Of a stretch of DNA of 64,000 nt, positions 17,033-25,578 are shown piece after piece. The position numbers and the translations under genes are program-made. The stretch spans positions 310,001 through 374,000 of the forward strand of contig CAILMF010000054.1 of the NCBI GenBank assembly GCA_903835235.1, given 5' to 3'. A model generated the notes under the pieces. That model worked only from the letters and a program-made list of their open reading frames with translations, searched no databases and was not told where the DNA came from. Source of the stretch: an uncultured Rhodospirillales bacterium (GTDB taxonomy: Bacteria; Pseudomonadota; Alphaproteobacteria; Acetobacterales; Acetobacteraceae). Each line of letters opens with the position of its first letter. Within the stretch, counting starts at the first letter, position 1.

Positions 17033-17491
17033 ATGAGCATGGCTGAACCAACCCCTGAAGACCGTCGCCACTGGATGGGCGTTCTGGCCCGCGCCACGCT
17101 GGGCGAAATCGCCGCCCGGCTGGAGGCGGCGCCGCCCTTGCCAACCCATACCCGGCTGCGCGGGCCCGAAAGCGGGCTGGTGATGGTGCGGGGACGCCAA
17201 GGCGGTGATGGCGGGCCGTTCAACCTGGGCGAGATGACGGTCACCCGGTGCAGCGTGCGGCTGGCCGATGGCACGCTCGGCCATGCCTATGTGGCCGGGC
17301 GGGATTTGCGCCAGGCCGAGCTGGCGGCGCTGCTGGATGCCTGCCTGCAACGGCCGGAGCTGCGCGGCGTGTTGCTGGCCGAGGTGGTGCAGCCGCTGGC
17401 CGCACGCCAGGCGGAAGCGGCGGCGCTGGTGGCGCGCAAGGCGGCGGCGACGAAAGTGGAGTTCTTCACCATGGCGAACATGCGGTCATGA
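17033..17491 (+). CDS. phnG: Phosphonate C-P lyase system protein PhnG
   Basis: A 152-residue subunit of the carbon-phosphorus lyase core complex (PhnGHIJ), which with PhnI moves the phosphonate onto ribose of ATP/GTP. It shows the family N-terminus RRHWMGVLARAT, the central GEMTVTRCSVRL and GHAYVAGRD, and the C-terminal AARKAAATKVEFFTM-like segment. The ATG at 17033 sits directly after the operator; a TTG start at 17000 would place the operator inside the gene. The stop overlaps phnH (ATGA). Confidence 0.93.
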   Translation: MSMAEPTPEDRRHWMGVLARATLGEIAARLEAAPPLPTHTRLRGPESGLVMVRGRQGGDGGPFNLGEMTVTRCSVRLADGTLGHAYVAGRDLRQAELAALLDACLQRPELRGVLLAEVVQPLAARQAEAAALVARKAAATKVEFFTMANMRS

Positions 17492-18057
17492 TCGGCGCCG
17501 GATTCGCCGACCCGGTGCAGGACAGCCAGCGCTGTTTTCGCAGCGTGCTGGAGGCGATGTCGCGCCCTGGCCGCATCTTCCAGCTACCGCCGCTGGCCGA
17601 GCCGCCGACCCCGCTGCACAGCGCCACGGCTGCGGTGCTGCTGACCCTGGCCGATGCCGATACGCCGGTCTGGCTGGACCGCGCCGAGCCGCTGGACTGG
17701 CTGCGCTTCCATTGCGGCTGCCCGGTGGTGGCGGAAGCCGGCGCGGCGCAGTTCGTCGTTGCCGTGGGCGCCATGCCGGCATTGGCCGGGCTGGCGCTGG
17801 GCACCGAGGAAGAGCCGCACCTGGCCGCAACCCTGCTGGTGCAGGTGCAGGGCTTGCAGGCCGGGCAGGGCTGGCGGCTGACCGGCCCGGGCATCGAGCA
17901 TGCGCATCGGCTGGCGGTGCAGGGGCTGCCGGCGGATTTCCTGGCGCAGTGGGCGGCCAATCGGGCGCGCTTCCCGCAGGGCGTGGATATCGTGCTCTGC
18001 GCCGGCGACAGCCTGGCCTGCCTGCCCCGCACCGTCCGCATTGAGGAAGCCGGCTGA
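17488..18057 (+). CDS. phnH: Phosphonate C-P lyase system protein PhnH
   Basis: A 189-residue subunit of the C-P lyase core complex. It has the typical opening GFADPVQDSQRCFRSVLEAMSRPG, then LPPLAEPPTPL and LLTLADADTPVWL. It ends with ARFPQGVDIVLCAG and LPRTVRIEE. The family is PLP-transferase-like in fold but catalytically unclear. Overlaps phnG by 4 bp and phnI by 1 bp, giving tight translational coupling. Confidence 0.95.
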   Translation: MIGAGFADPVQDSQRCFRSVLEAMSRPGRIFQLPPLAEPPTPLHSATAAVLLTLADADTPVWLDRAEPLDWLRFHCGCPVVAEAGAAQFVVAVGAMPALAGLALGTEEEPHLAATLLVQVQGLQAGQGWRLTGPGIEHAHRLAVQGLPADFLAQWAANRARFPQGVDIVLCAGDSLACLPRTVRIEEAG

Positions 18058-19121
18058 TGTATGTCGCGGTGAAGGGTGGCGAACGCGCCATCGGCAATGC
18101 CCATGCCTGGCTGGATGAGACGCGGCGCGGCGACCCCGCGCTGCCGGAGCTCAGCGTGGAGCAGGTGGAGCAGCAGCTTGGCCTGGCGGTGGACCGGGTG
18201 ATGGCGGAGGGCAGTTGCCACGACCGCGGCCTGGCGGCGCTGGCGGTGAAGCAGGCGCGCGGCGACCTGATCGAGGCGGCCTTCCTGCTGCGGGCCTACC
18301 GGACCACGCTGGCGCGCTTCGGCGCGAGCGAGCCGGTGGAGACCGGCGCGATGCGCATCCAGCGGCGGATCAGCGCCACTTACAAGGATCTGCCGGGCGG
18401 CCAGGTGCTGGGGCCGACCTACGACTACACCCACCGCTTGCTGGACTTCGCCCTGGCGGCGGAACGCGAGGCGGTGGCGCCGGCGCCCGAGGGCGTGGCC
18501 GACCCCACGCCGATGCCGCGGGTGACGGAGTTGCTGGCCAAGGAAGGCCTGATGCGGCGCGAGACGACCAGCGAAGCCGAGCCGCCCGACCTGACCCGAG
18601 ACCCGCTGAACTTCCCGGTGCCGCGCGCCGCCTGGTTGCAAGCCCTGGCGCGGGGCGATGAGGGCTTCCTGCTCGGCCTCGGCTATTCCACCCAGCGCGG
18701 CTACGGCAACAGCCACCCCTTCGCCGGCGAAATCCGCATGGGCGAGGTGACGGTGGAGTTCACCCCGCCGGAGCTGGGCTTCGCCATCGAGTTGGGCGAG
18801 ATCGTACTCACAGAGTGCCAGATGGTGAACCAGTTCGCCGGCTCGAAGTCCGAGCCGCCGCAGTTCACCCGCGGCTATGGCCTGGTCTTCGGCCATGGCG
18901 AGCGCAAGGCGATGGCGATGGCGCTGGTGGATCGTGGCCTGCGCGCGGAGGAGCTGGGCGAGCCGGTCGATGCGCCGGCGCAGAGCCAGGAATTCGTGCT
19001 GTATCACTGCGACAATGTCGAGGCGACCGGCTTCGTCGAGCACCTGAAGCTGCCGCACTACGTCGATTTCCAGAGTGAGCTGGAAAAGCTGCGATCGCTG
19101 CGGCAGGAGGCCGGTCGATGA
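18057..19121 (+). CDS. phnI: Alpha-D-ribose 1-methylphosphonate 5-triphosphate synthase subunit PhnI
   Basis: A 354-residue core subunit of C-P lyase with the nucleosidase activity that displaces the base of ATP/GTP by methylphosphonate, aided by PhnG, H and L. Recognised by the opening MYVAVKGGERAI, the LGYSTQRGYGNSHPFAGEIR block and YHCDNVEATGFVEHLKLPHYVDFQ near the end. Full length (E. coli 354). Overlaps phnH (TGATG) and phnJ (ATGA). Confidence 0.97.
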   Translation: MYVAVKGGERAIGNAHAWLDETRRGDPALPELSVEQVEQQLGLAVDRVMAEGSCHDRGLAALAVKQARGDLIEAAFLLRAYRTTLARFGASEPVETGAMRIQRRISATYKDLPGGQVLGPTYDYTHRLLDFALAAEREAVAPAPEGVADPTPMPRVTELLAKEGLMRRETTSEAEPPDLTRDPLNFPVPRAAWLQALARGDEGFLLGLGYSTQRGYGNSHPFAGEIRMGEVTVEFTPPELGFAIELGEIVLTECQMVNQFAGSKSEPPQFTRGYGLVFGHGERKAMAMALVDRGLRAEELGEPVDAPAQSQEFVLYHCDNVEATGFVEHLKLPHYVDFQSELEKLRSLRQEAGR

Positions 19122-19966
19122 TCGAAGCCGGTTATAATTTCGGCTACCTGGACGAGAACACCAAGCGGATGATCCGCCGCGCGCTGCTGCAGGCGGTGGC
19201 GCTGCCGGGCTACCAGGTGCCGTTCGGCAGCCGCGAGATGCCGCTGCCCTATGGCTGGGGTACCGGCGGCATCCAGGTGACGGCCAGCATCATCGGCGCC
19301 GACGACACGCTGAAGGTGATCGACCAGGGCGCCGACGATACGACGAACGCGGTCTCGATCCGGCGTTTCTTCAACCGCGTCACCGGCGTGGCCACCACGG
19401 AACACACGGCAGAGGCGACGATCATCCAGACCCGCCACCGGGTGCCGGAGGCGAAGCTGCGCGAGGGCCAGGTGCTGGTCTACCAGGTGCCGATGCCGGA
19501 GCCGCTGTTCCGGCTGGAGCCGCGCGTCGCCGAGACCAAGCGGATGCACGCGCTGGCCGATTACGGGCTGATGCATGTGAAGCTGTACGAGGACATCGCC
19601 CAGCATGGCGCGGCGACCACCAGCTACAACTACCCGGTGCTGGTGAATGGGCGCTACCTGATGTCGCCCAGCCCGATCCCGGCCTTCGACAACCCGAAGC
19701 TGGACATGATGCCGGCGCTTCAGCTGTTCGGCGCCGGGCGGGAAAAGCGCATCTACGCGGTGCCGCCCTATACCGAGGTCAGGAGCCTCGACTTCGAGGA
19801 TCATCCGTTCCAGCCGGCCCGCGCCGATGCGGCCTGCGTGATCTGCGGGGCGCGCGACAGCTACCTGGATGAGCTGATCGTGGACGATGGCGGCAAGCGG
19901 CACTTCGTGTGCAGCGACACCGACTATTGCGCCAGCCGGCCGCCCCTGGTGGAGGCCGCGGCATGA
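19118..19966 (+). CDS. phnJ: Alpha-D-ribose 1-methylphosphonate 5-phosphate C-P lyase PhnJ
   Basis: A 282-residue radical SAM enzyme that cleaves the carbon-phosphorus bond, releasing alkane and ribose cyclic phosphate. The cluster and catalytic cysteines occur at 240, 243, 265 and 271 in the unusual C-x2-C-x21-C-x5-C order of PhnJ (E. coli 241, 244, 266, 272). The N-terminal glycine region LPGYQVPFGSREMP (29-42), where the glycyl radical forms in E. coli, is also conserved. It therefore looks fully functional. Coupled by ATGA overlaps to phnI and phnK. Confidence 0.97.
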   Translation: MIEAGYNFGYLDENTKRMIRRALLQAVALPGYQVPFGSREMPLPYGWGTGGIQVTASIIGADDTLKVIDQGADDTTNAVSIRRFFNRVTGVATTEHTAEATIIQTRHRVPEAKLREGQVLVYQVPMPEPLFRLEPRVAETKRMHALADYGLMHVKLYEDIAQHGAATTSYNYPVLVNGRYLMSPSPIPAFDNPKLDMMPALQLFGAGREKRIYAVPPYTEVRSLDFEDHPFQPARADAACVICGARDSYLDELIVDDGGKRHFVCSDTDYCASRPPLVEAAA

Positions 19967-20718
19967 GCGCGCTGCTGACGGCCGAGGGGCTGCACCTGCA
20001 CTTCGGCAAGGTGGCGGCGCTGGATGATGTGGCGCTGGAAATCCACCCCGGCGAGGTGGTGGCGATTGTTGGCGAAAGCGGATCGGGCAAGACCACGCTG
20101 CTGCGCGTGCTCGCGGGCATGATGGCGCCGCAGCAGGGCCAGGTGCTCTATGCCGGCGAGGATGTGCACGCCATGGGCGAAGCGGCACGGCGCCGGCTGA
20201 TGCGGAGCGACTGGGGCTTCGTGCACCAGAACCCGCGCGACGGGCTGCGGCTGCGCGTCTCCGCCGGCGGCAATGTCGGCGAAAGGCTGATGGCGGCGGG
20301 CGCGCGGCACTACGGCAATATCCGCGCGGAAGCCACCGAATGGCTGAAGCGCGTGGAGATCGACCCGGCGCGGATCGACGACATGCCCTTGCAGTTCTCG
20401 GGCGGCATGCAGCAGCGATTGCAGATCGCCCGCACGCTGGTGACGCGGCCGAAGCTGGTGTTCATGGACGAACCCACGGGCGGGCTGGATGTCTCCGTGC
20501 AGGCGCGGCTGCTGGACCTGATCCGCGCGCTTGTGGCGGAGCTTGGGTTGGCGGTGCTGATCGTGACGCATGACATCGCCGCCGCCAGGTTGCTGGCGCA
20601 TCGGATGCTGGTGATGCGCCGCGGCCAGGTGGTGGAGCAGGGGCTGACCGACCGCGTGCTGGACGACCCGCAGCATCCCTATACGCAGTTGCTGGTTTCC
20701 TCGGTGCTGGCGGCATGA
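19963..20718 (+). CDS. phnK: Phosphonate C-P lyase system ATP-binding protein PhnK
   Basis: A 251-residue ABC-type ATPase that docks on the C-P lyase core complex rather than on a membrane permease. Walker A GESGSGKT at 37-44, signature FSGGMQQRLQIAR, Walker B LVFMDEPTGGLD and the switch His in VTHD are all present. The LRLRVSAGGNVGERLM segment is typical for PhnK. Coupled to phnJ and phnL by ATGA overlaps. Confidence 0.95.
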   Translation: MSALLTAEGLHLHFGKVAALDDVALEIHPGEVVAIVGESGSGKTTLLRVLAGMMAPQQGQVLYAGEDVHAMGEAARRRLMRSDWGFVHQNPRDGLRLRVSAGGNVGERLMAAGARHYGNIRAEATEWLKRVEIDPARIDDMPLQFSGGMQQRLQIARTLVTRPKLVFMDEPTGGLDVSVQARLLDLIRALVAELGLAVLIVTHDIAAARLLAHRMLVMRRGQVVEQGLTDRVLDDPQHPYTQLLVSSVLAA

Positions 20719-21410
20719 GCGCGATCCGGACCGAAGGTCTTTCCAAGGACTTCACGCTGCATTTGCAGGGCGGTATCCGCATTCCCGTGCTGCGGGATGT
20801 GGACCTGGCCGTGGCGCCCGGCGAATGCGTGGCGTTGGCGGGGCCTTCGGGTGCCGGCAAATCGACGTTGATGCGCTGCCTCTACGGCAATTACGGCGCC
20901 GGCAGCGGGCATGTCTGGGTCAGCCATGACGGCCGCGAGGTGGACATCACCAACGCCGATGCGCGCGAGGTGCGCGCGGTGCGGCGGGATACGCTGGGCT
21001 ATGTCAGCCAGTTCCTCCGCGTCATCCCGCGCGTACCGACGCAGCAGATCGTCGCCGAGCCACTGATGGCGCGCGGCGCCGGGCGCGAGGAAGCCATGGC
21101 GCATGCGGCGGCGCTGCTGAAGCGGCTGAACCTGCCGGCGACGTTGCACGGCCTGCCGCCGGCCACCTTCTCGGGTGGTGAGCAGCAGCGGGTGAACCTG
21201 GCGCGCGGCTTCGCCCCCGGCTATCCGGTGCTGCTGCTGGACGAGCCGACCGCGAGCCTGGATGCCGCGAACCGCGAGGTGGTGGTGGCGCTGATCGCCG
21301 AGGCCAAGCGCGCCGGCACCGCCATCATCGGGATTTTCCACGACACCGAAGTGCGCGACCGCGTGGCCGACCGGCTATACGAAGTCGCCCCGTTGCAGGA
21401 CGCCGCATGA
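20715..21410 (+). CDS. phnL: Phosphonate C-P lyase system ATP-binding protein PhnL
   Basis: A 231-residue ABC-type ATPase of the C-P lyase system, shown in E. coli to be needed with PhnGHI for the nucleotide displacement step. Walker A GPSGAGKS at 43-50, signature FSGGEQQRVNLARG, Walker B LLLDEPTASLD and IGIFHD switch are intact. The family marker VSQFLRVIPRVP is present. Starts in the phnK stop (ATGA) and ends in the phnM start. Confidence 0.95.
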   Translation: MSAIRTEGLSKDFTLHLQGGIRIPVLRDVDLAVAPGECVALAGPSGAGKSTLMRCLYGNYGAGSGHVWVSHDGREVDITNADAREVRAVRRDTLGYVSQFLRVIPRVPTQQIVAEPLMARGAGREEAMAHAAALLKRLNLPATLHGLPPATFSGGEQQRVNLARGFAPGYPVLLLDEPTASLDAANREVVVALIAEAKRAGTAIIGIFHDTEVRDRVADRLYEVAPLQDAA

Positions 21411-22549
21411 CGCCCGAGACCATTCTGACCAACGCCCAGCTGGTGCTGCCGAACGAGGTGGTGCCGGGCACGCTGGTGTTCCGCGACGGCCGGCTGGCCG
21501 AGGTGCAGCCAGGCCGCAGCCACGCCGCCGGCGCCGAGGATTGCGGCGGCGACCACCTGATCCCCGGCCTGGTGGACCTGCATACCGACAATCTGGAACG
21601 CCAGGTGCTGCCGCGCAGCAATGCGCGCTGGCCCAGCCGCTCCGCCATGCTGGCGCATGATGCGCAATGCGCCGCCGCCGGCGTGACCACGGTGCTGGAT
21701 GCGCTGTGCCTGGGCGACCTCGGCTTCGACCCCGGCCGCGGCCAGACCTTCCGTGACGGCGTGCGCGACCTGGACGAGATGACCGCGGCCGATGCGCTGA
21801 AGTGCGAGCACCTGCTGCACCTGCGCTGCGAGCTGCCGGCGCCGGACCTGCTGGCGGCGCTAGACAGCGTGGCCAATCATGCGCGCGTGGTGATGGTCAG
21901 CCTGATGGATCACTCGCCCGGCGTAGGCCAGTACCGCGATATCGAGCGCTACCGCGACATGCGCATGCGGCAGAAGGGCCTGGATGTGCAGGACGTGGAT
22001 GCCCGCATCGAGGAGTTGCTGGCCCAGCGCGAGCGCCTGCGTGAGCCGCAGCGCCGCGTGGTGCTGGACATGTTCGGCCCGCGCGGCATTCCGCTGGCCA
22101 GCCATGACGACGACCATGCCGACGAGGTCGCGCGCAACGCCCGCGACGGCATCATGATCAGCGAGTTCCCGGTGGCGATGGAAGCCGCCCATGCCACGCG
22201 GGCGCTGGGCGTCACTGTCATCGGCGGGGCGCCGAACATCGTCCGCGGCGGCAGCCATTCCGGCAACCTGGCGGTGGCGGACCTGGTGCGGGACGGCCTG
22301 CTGGACGCCTTCGCCAGCGACTACGTGCCGTCAGCGATGATCGAGGCCTGCTGGCGCACCGCGGCCATGCCCGGCGTGACCTTGCCGCAGGCGGTGGCGA
22401 TGGTCAGCGACGCCCCGGCGCGCATGGCCAGGCTGACGGATCGCGGCCGGCTGCAAGCGGGGCTGCGCGCCGATGTGGTGCGCGTGCGTACCATCGTCGG
22501 GCTGCCGGTGCTGCGCGGGGTCTGGTGCCAGGGCGAGCGCGTGTCGTGA
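21407..22549 (+). CDS. phnM: Alpha-D-ribose 1-methylphosphonate 5-triphosphate diphosphatase PhnM
   Basis: A 380-residue amidohydrolase-fold enzyme that removes pyrophosphate from ribose 1-methylphosphonate 5-triphosphate, giving the PhnJ substrate. The metal motif is GLVDLHTDNLE (His59), and SHDDDHADEV, GAPNIVRGGSHSGN and ASDYVPSAMI also match PhnM. Coupled to phnL by ATGA. Its last codons and stop open a 24-bp tandem array that separates it from the next gene of the cluster. Confidence 0.95.
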   Translation: MTPETILTNAQLVLPNEVVPGTLVFRDGRLAEVQPGRSHAAGAEDCGGDHLIPGLVDLHTDNLERQVLPRSNARWPSRSAMLAHDAQCAAAGVTTVLDALCLGDLGFDPGRGQTFRDGVRDLDEMTAADALKCEHLLHLRCELPAPDLLAALDSVANHARVVMVSLMDHSPGVGQYRDIERYRDMRMRQKGLDVQDVDARIEELLAQRERLREPQRRVVLDMFGPRGIPLASHDDDHADEVARNARDGIMISEFPVAMEAAHATRALGVTVIGGAPNIVRGGSHSGNLAVADLVRDGLLDAFASDYVPSAMIEACWRTAAMPGVTLPQAVAMVSDAPARMARLTDRGRLQAGLRADVVRVRTIVGLPVLRGVWCQGERVS

Positions 22550-22636
22550 CGATGCCCGGGATAAGTGGCGTGACAACGCCCGGGACAAGTGGCGTGACGA
22601 CGCCTGGGACAAGTGGCGTGACGACGCCTGGGACAA
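22541..22636. repeat. 24-bp tandem array (4 units) spanning the phnM stop codon
   Basis: Four exact-length 24-bp units start at 22541, 22565, 22589 and 22613; units 3 and 4 are identical. The first unit contains the last two sense codons and TGA stop of phnM. Because the unit is a multiple of three, each copy repeats an in-frame TGA. A nine-base partial copy runs into the next gene's start region. Confidence 0.92.
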
Positions 22637-22645
22637 GTGCCTGAC

Positions 22646-23323
22646 ATGAGCGCCCGCATTGCCCTGTACTGGGCCCCCGAGCTGGACGACCCGCTGCATC
22701 AACTGGGCAGCGCCTGGCTGGGGCGGGATGCCGAGACCGGCGCCACGCTGCCGCAGCCGGAGGTGGCCGGCCTGGATCTGGCCGAGATCACGGCGGAGGC
22801 GCGTGGCTACGGCCTGCACGCCACGCTGAAGGCGCCGTTCCGCTTCGACGCGCCCTATGCGGAGGTGCGTGCCGCCTGCATGGCGCTGGCCGCCCGCACC
22901 CGCGGCTTCGAACTGCCGCCCTTGGCGCCGGTCGACCTCGGCGGCTTCATCGCGCTGCGGGAAACCTTGCCCAGCGTGGTGTTGAACGGCTTCGCTGATG
23001 CCTGCGTCGGCGAGTTGGACCGCTTCCGCCTGCCGCCGACCGAGGCGGAATACGCCCGCCGCCGGCCGGAGCGGCTGACGCCACGCCAGCGCGAGATGCT
23101 GGACGCCTGGGGCTACCACTACGTCTTCGAGGAGTGGATGTTCCACGTCACGCTCAGCCGCCGCGTCAGCGAGGCCGAGCGCGCGACGCTGATGCCGGCG
23201 ATCGAGGCGCATTTCGCCCCAGCCCTGGTGCGGCCGCGCTTTGTCCGGGCGCTCTGCCTGTTCACCCAGGCGGCACCTGGCGCGCCCTTCCTGGTCGCGG
23301 AGCGGCTGCCCCTGCTGGGCTGA
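22646..23323 (+). CDS. DUF1045 phosphonate-operon protein, 2H phosphoesterase-like
   Basis: A 225-residue member of the DUF1045 (putative phosphonate metabolism protein) family. Two HxT motifs, His58-Ala-Thr60 (LHATLKAPF) and His167-Val-Thr169 (FHVTLSRRV), are the catalytic pair of 2H phosphoesterases, which act on cyclic phosphates or 2',3'-type bonds. The C-P lyase pathway produces a ribose 1,2-cyclic phosphate and no phnP is in this window, so a role on that intermediate is plausible but unproven. ATG at 22646 is preferred over a GTG nine bases upstream in the repeat remnant. Confidence 0.88.
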   Translation: MSARIALYWAPELDDPLHQLGSAWLGRDAETGATLPQPEVAGLDLAEITAEARGYGLHATLKAPFRFDAPYAEVRAACMALAARTRGFELPPLAPVDLGGFIALRETLPSVVLNGFADACVGELDRFRLPPTEAEYARRRPERLTPRQREMLDAWGYHYVFEEWMFHVTLSRRVSEAERATLMPAIEAHFAPALVRPRFVRALCLFTQAAPGAPFLVAERLPLLG

Positions 23324-23346
23324 AGCAGGGCGAGAAATCGGCAGAA

Positions 23347-23363
23347 TGCCTATTTGTTAGGCA
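23347..23363. promoter_or_regulatory. Small hairpin before the peptide-ABC ATPase genes
   Basis: Perfect 6-bp inverted repeat TGCCTA/TAGGCA with loop TTTGT, in a locally AT-richer stretch between the DUF1045 stop and the ABC ATPase start. Could be the end of the phn transcript or a regulator site. No T-run follows. Confidence 0.35.
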
Positions 23364-23419
23364 AGTATCCGGGCGACTCGCGGCAAAGCCCTGGCATGTG
23401 CCTTGCTGGTCTGCCGGGC

Positions 23420-24454
23420 ATGAGCGCATCCCCGAAGTCCCCTGTTGACCGTGGCGGCCCGGCCCAGCCCCTGCTGACGGTCCGTGACCTGAAGAAGCAT
23501 TTTCCCATCTCCCGTGCCGTCGTGCGCGCCGTGGATGGCGTGACCTTCAACGTGCTGAAGGGCGAGACGCTGGGCATTGTCGGCGAAAGCGGCTGCGGCA
23601 AGTCCACCACCGCCCGCCTGCTGATGCGCCTGCTGGACCCCGATGGCGGCGAGATGCTGTTCGACGGCGAGACCGTGGGCGGCAACAACAACAGCGGCGG
23701 CGTGGCGATGAAGGAATATCGTCGCCAGGTGCAGATGGTGTTCCAGGACAGCTATGCCTCGCTGAACCCGCGCCTGCCCATTGAGGACAGCATCGGCTTC
23801 GCGCCCAAGGTGCATGGCGTCAGCGCCGGCCAGGCGCGGGAGCGGGCGCACGAGTTGCTGGCCGCGGTGGGCCTGGCGCCGAACCAATATGCCCGGCGCT
23901 ACCCGCACGAGCTTTCCGGTGGCCAGCGCCAGCGGGTGAACATCGCCCGCGCCTTGGCGCTTTACCCGCGCCTGGTGGTGCTGGACGAGCCGGTTTCCGC
24001 GCTGGACAAGTCGGTCGAAGCGCAGGTGCTGAACCTGTTGATGGACCTGAAGGAAAAATTCGGCCTCACCTACGTGTTCATCAGCCACGACCTGAACGTG
24101 GTGCAGTACATCAGCGACCGGGTGATGGTGATGTATCTGGGCCTGGTGGTGGAACAGGGGCCGGTGGACGCGATCTACGACCGCCCGGCGCACCCCTATA
24201 CCCGCGCGCTGCTGGCCAGCCGGCCCTCCATGGACCCCGACAAGCGCCGCTCCGAGCCGCCGCTGACCGGCGACCCGCCGAACCCGGTGAACCCGCCGAG
24301 CGGCTGCCGCTTCCGCACCCGCTGCCCGTTCAGCGAGAAGGTCTGCGAGACCACGCCACCGCCGGCCACCGACCTGGGCGGCGGCCACCTGGCCGCCTGC
24401 CACATGGCGGCAGATGGCAGCGGGCATTCCAAGGCCGGGGGGATCGCGGCATGA
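23420..24454 (+). CDS. Dipeptide/oligopeptide ABC transporter ATP-binding protein (DppF/OppF type)
   Basis: A 344-residue ATPase. Walker A GESGCGKST, signature LSGGQRQRVNIARAL, Walker B LVVLDEPVSALD and switch SHDLN are intact. The C-terminal oligopeptide-transporter extension carries the cysteine pattern CRFRTRCPFSEKVC (cluster-like motif of OppF/DppF). It should energise a peptide-type importer, but no permease or binding protein gene is adjacent. I place the start at 23420; the frame extends another 22 codons upstream. Partner ATPase gene follows after 61 bp. Confidence 0.9.
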   Translation: MSASPKSPVDRGGPAQPLLTVRDLKKHFPISRAVVRAVDGVTFNVLKGETLGIVGESGCGKSTTARLLMRLLDPDGGEMLFDGETVGGNNNSGGVAMKEYRRQVQMVFQDSYASLNPRLPIEDSIGFAPKVHGVSAGQARERAHELLAAVGLAPNQYARRYPHELSGGQRQRVNIARALALYPRLVVLDEPVSALDKSVEAQVLNLLMDLKEKFGLTYVFISHDLNVVQYISDRVMVMYLGLVVEQGPVDAIYDRPAHPYTRALLASRPSMDPDKRRSEPPLTGDPPNPVNPPSGCRFRTRCPFSEKVCETTPPPATDLGGGHLAACHMAADGSGHSKAGGIAA

Positions 24455-24515
24455 GCCGGGCGGGCAGAACCGCTGCTGGAAACGAGTTGCGCAGCGTGGA
24501 TCGGATCATCGGACA

Positions 24516-25499
24516 ATGAGCGCGGCTTTGAAGATGCAACCCGCGGCGCCACTCGTAAAACTGCGGGACCTGACGGTGCGCTTCGTCTCGCGCGATTCCA
24601 ATGTCAGCGCGGTGAATGGCGTGGACCTGGACCTGGCCGCAGGTGAATCGCTGTGCATCCTCGGCGAGTCCGGCTCGGGCAAGTCGGTCACGCTGCGGGC
24701 GCTGATGAAGCTGCTGCCGAAGAAGGCCGTGGTGGAAGGCGGCATCGAGGTTGCCGGCCGCGACGTCCAGGCGATGAACGAACGCCAGTTGCAGGACTTC
24801 CGCGGCAGCACGGTGGCGATGATCTTCCAGGAGCCGATGACGGCGCTGGACCCGGTCTTCACCATCGGCACGCAAATTGCGGAGACGGTGTGCCGGCATG
24901 AGGGCATCTCTCGGAGTGCCGGCATGGCGCGGGCGCTGGAACTGCTGGAACTCGTGCAGATTCCCAGCGCCAAGCGGCGCCTGGCGGCCTATCCGCATGA
25001 GCTCTCCGGCGGGCTGCGCCAGCGCGCGATGATCGCCGTGGCGCTGGCCTGCCGGCCGAAGCTGCTGCTGGCGGACGAGCCCACCACGGCGCTGGATGCC
25101 ACGGTGCAGATCCAGGTGCTGCTGCTGCTGCGGGAGTTGCAGGAAAAGCTGGGCATGGGCGTGATCTTCGTCACCCATGATCTTGGCGTGGCTGGCGAGA
25201 TCGCCGACCGCGTGGCGGTGATGTATGCCGGCCGCGTGGTGGAGGAGGGGCCGGTTGGCGCCGTGATGCGTCGCCCGCTGCACCCCTATCCGCAGGGGTT
25301 GCTGGGCGCCACGGTGCATGCCGGGCTGCGCGGCCAGCGCCTGACCACCATTCCCGGTGCACCGCCCAGCCTGGAGAACCTGCCGCCAGGTTGCGCCTTC
25401 GCGCCGCGCTGTTCCCTGGCGGAGCCGGCCTGCACCGTCGCAGTGCCGGAAGCCCGCAAGGTCGGCGCCGACCGGATGGCCCGCTGCATCAAGGTGTAA
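24516..25499 (+). CDS. Dipeptide/oligopeptide ABC transporter ATP-binding protein (DppD/OppD type)
   Basis: A 327-residue ATPase. Walker A GESGSGKSV, signature LSGGLRQRAMIAVAL, Walker B LLLADEPTTALD and VTHDLG switch are present. The C-terminal CAFAPRCSLAEPAC motif marks the OppD/DppD family. With the gene upstream it forms the usual heterodimeric ATPase pair. The gene order here is F then D, and the membrane and binding subunits must come from elsewhere if the transporter is real. Confidence 0.9.
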   Translation: MSAALKMQPAAPLVKLRDLTVRFVSRDSNVSAVNGVDLDLAAGESLCILGESGSGKSVTLRALMKLLPKKAVVEGGIEVAGRDVQAMNERQLQDFRGSTVAMIFQEPMTALDPVFTIGTQIAETVCRHEGISRSAGMARALELLELVQIPSAKRRLAAYPHELSGGLRQRAMIAVALACRPKLLLADEPTTALDATVQIQVLLLLRELQEKLGMGVIFVTHDLGVAGEIADRVAVMYAGRVVEEGPVGAVMRRPLHPYPQGLLGATVHAGLRGQRLTTIPGAPPSLENLPPGCAFAPRCSLAEPACTVAVPEARKVGADRMARCIKV

Positions 25500-25578
25500 C
25501 AATGCTGCCGGCCGGGTGACGCTGCCGCCGGCCCGCGCTACACAGCCCCTCGCATGAATTGAGTGGGAGGGGTTTGGC

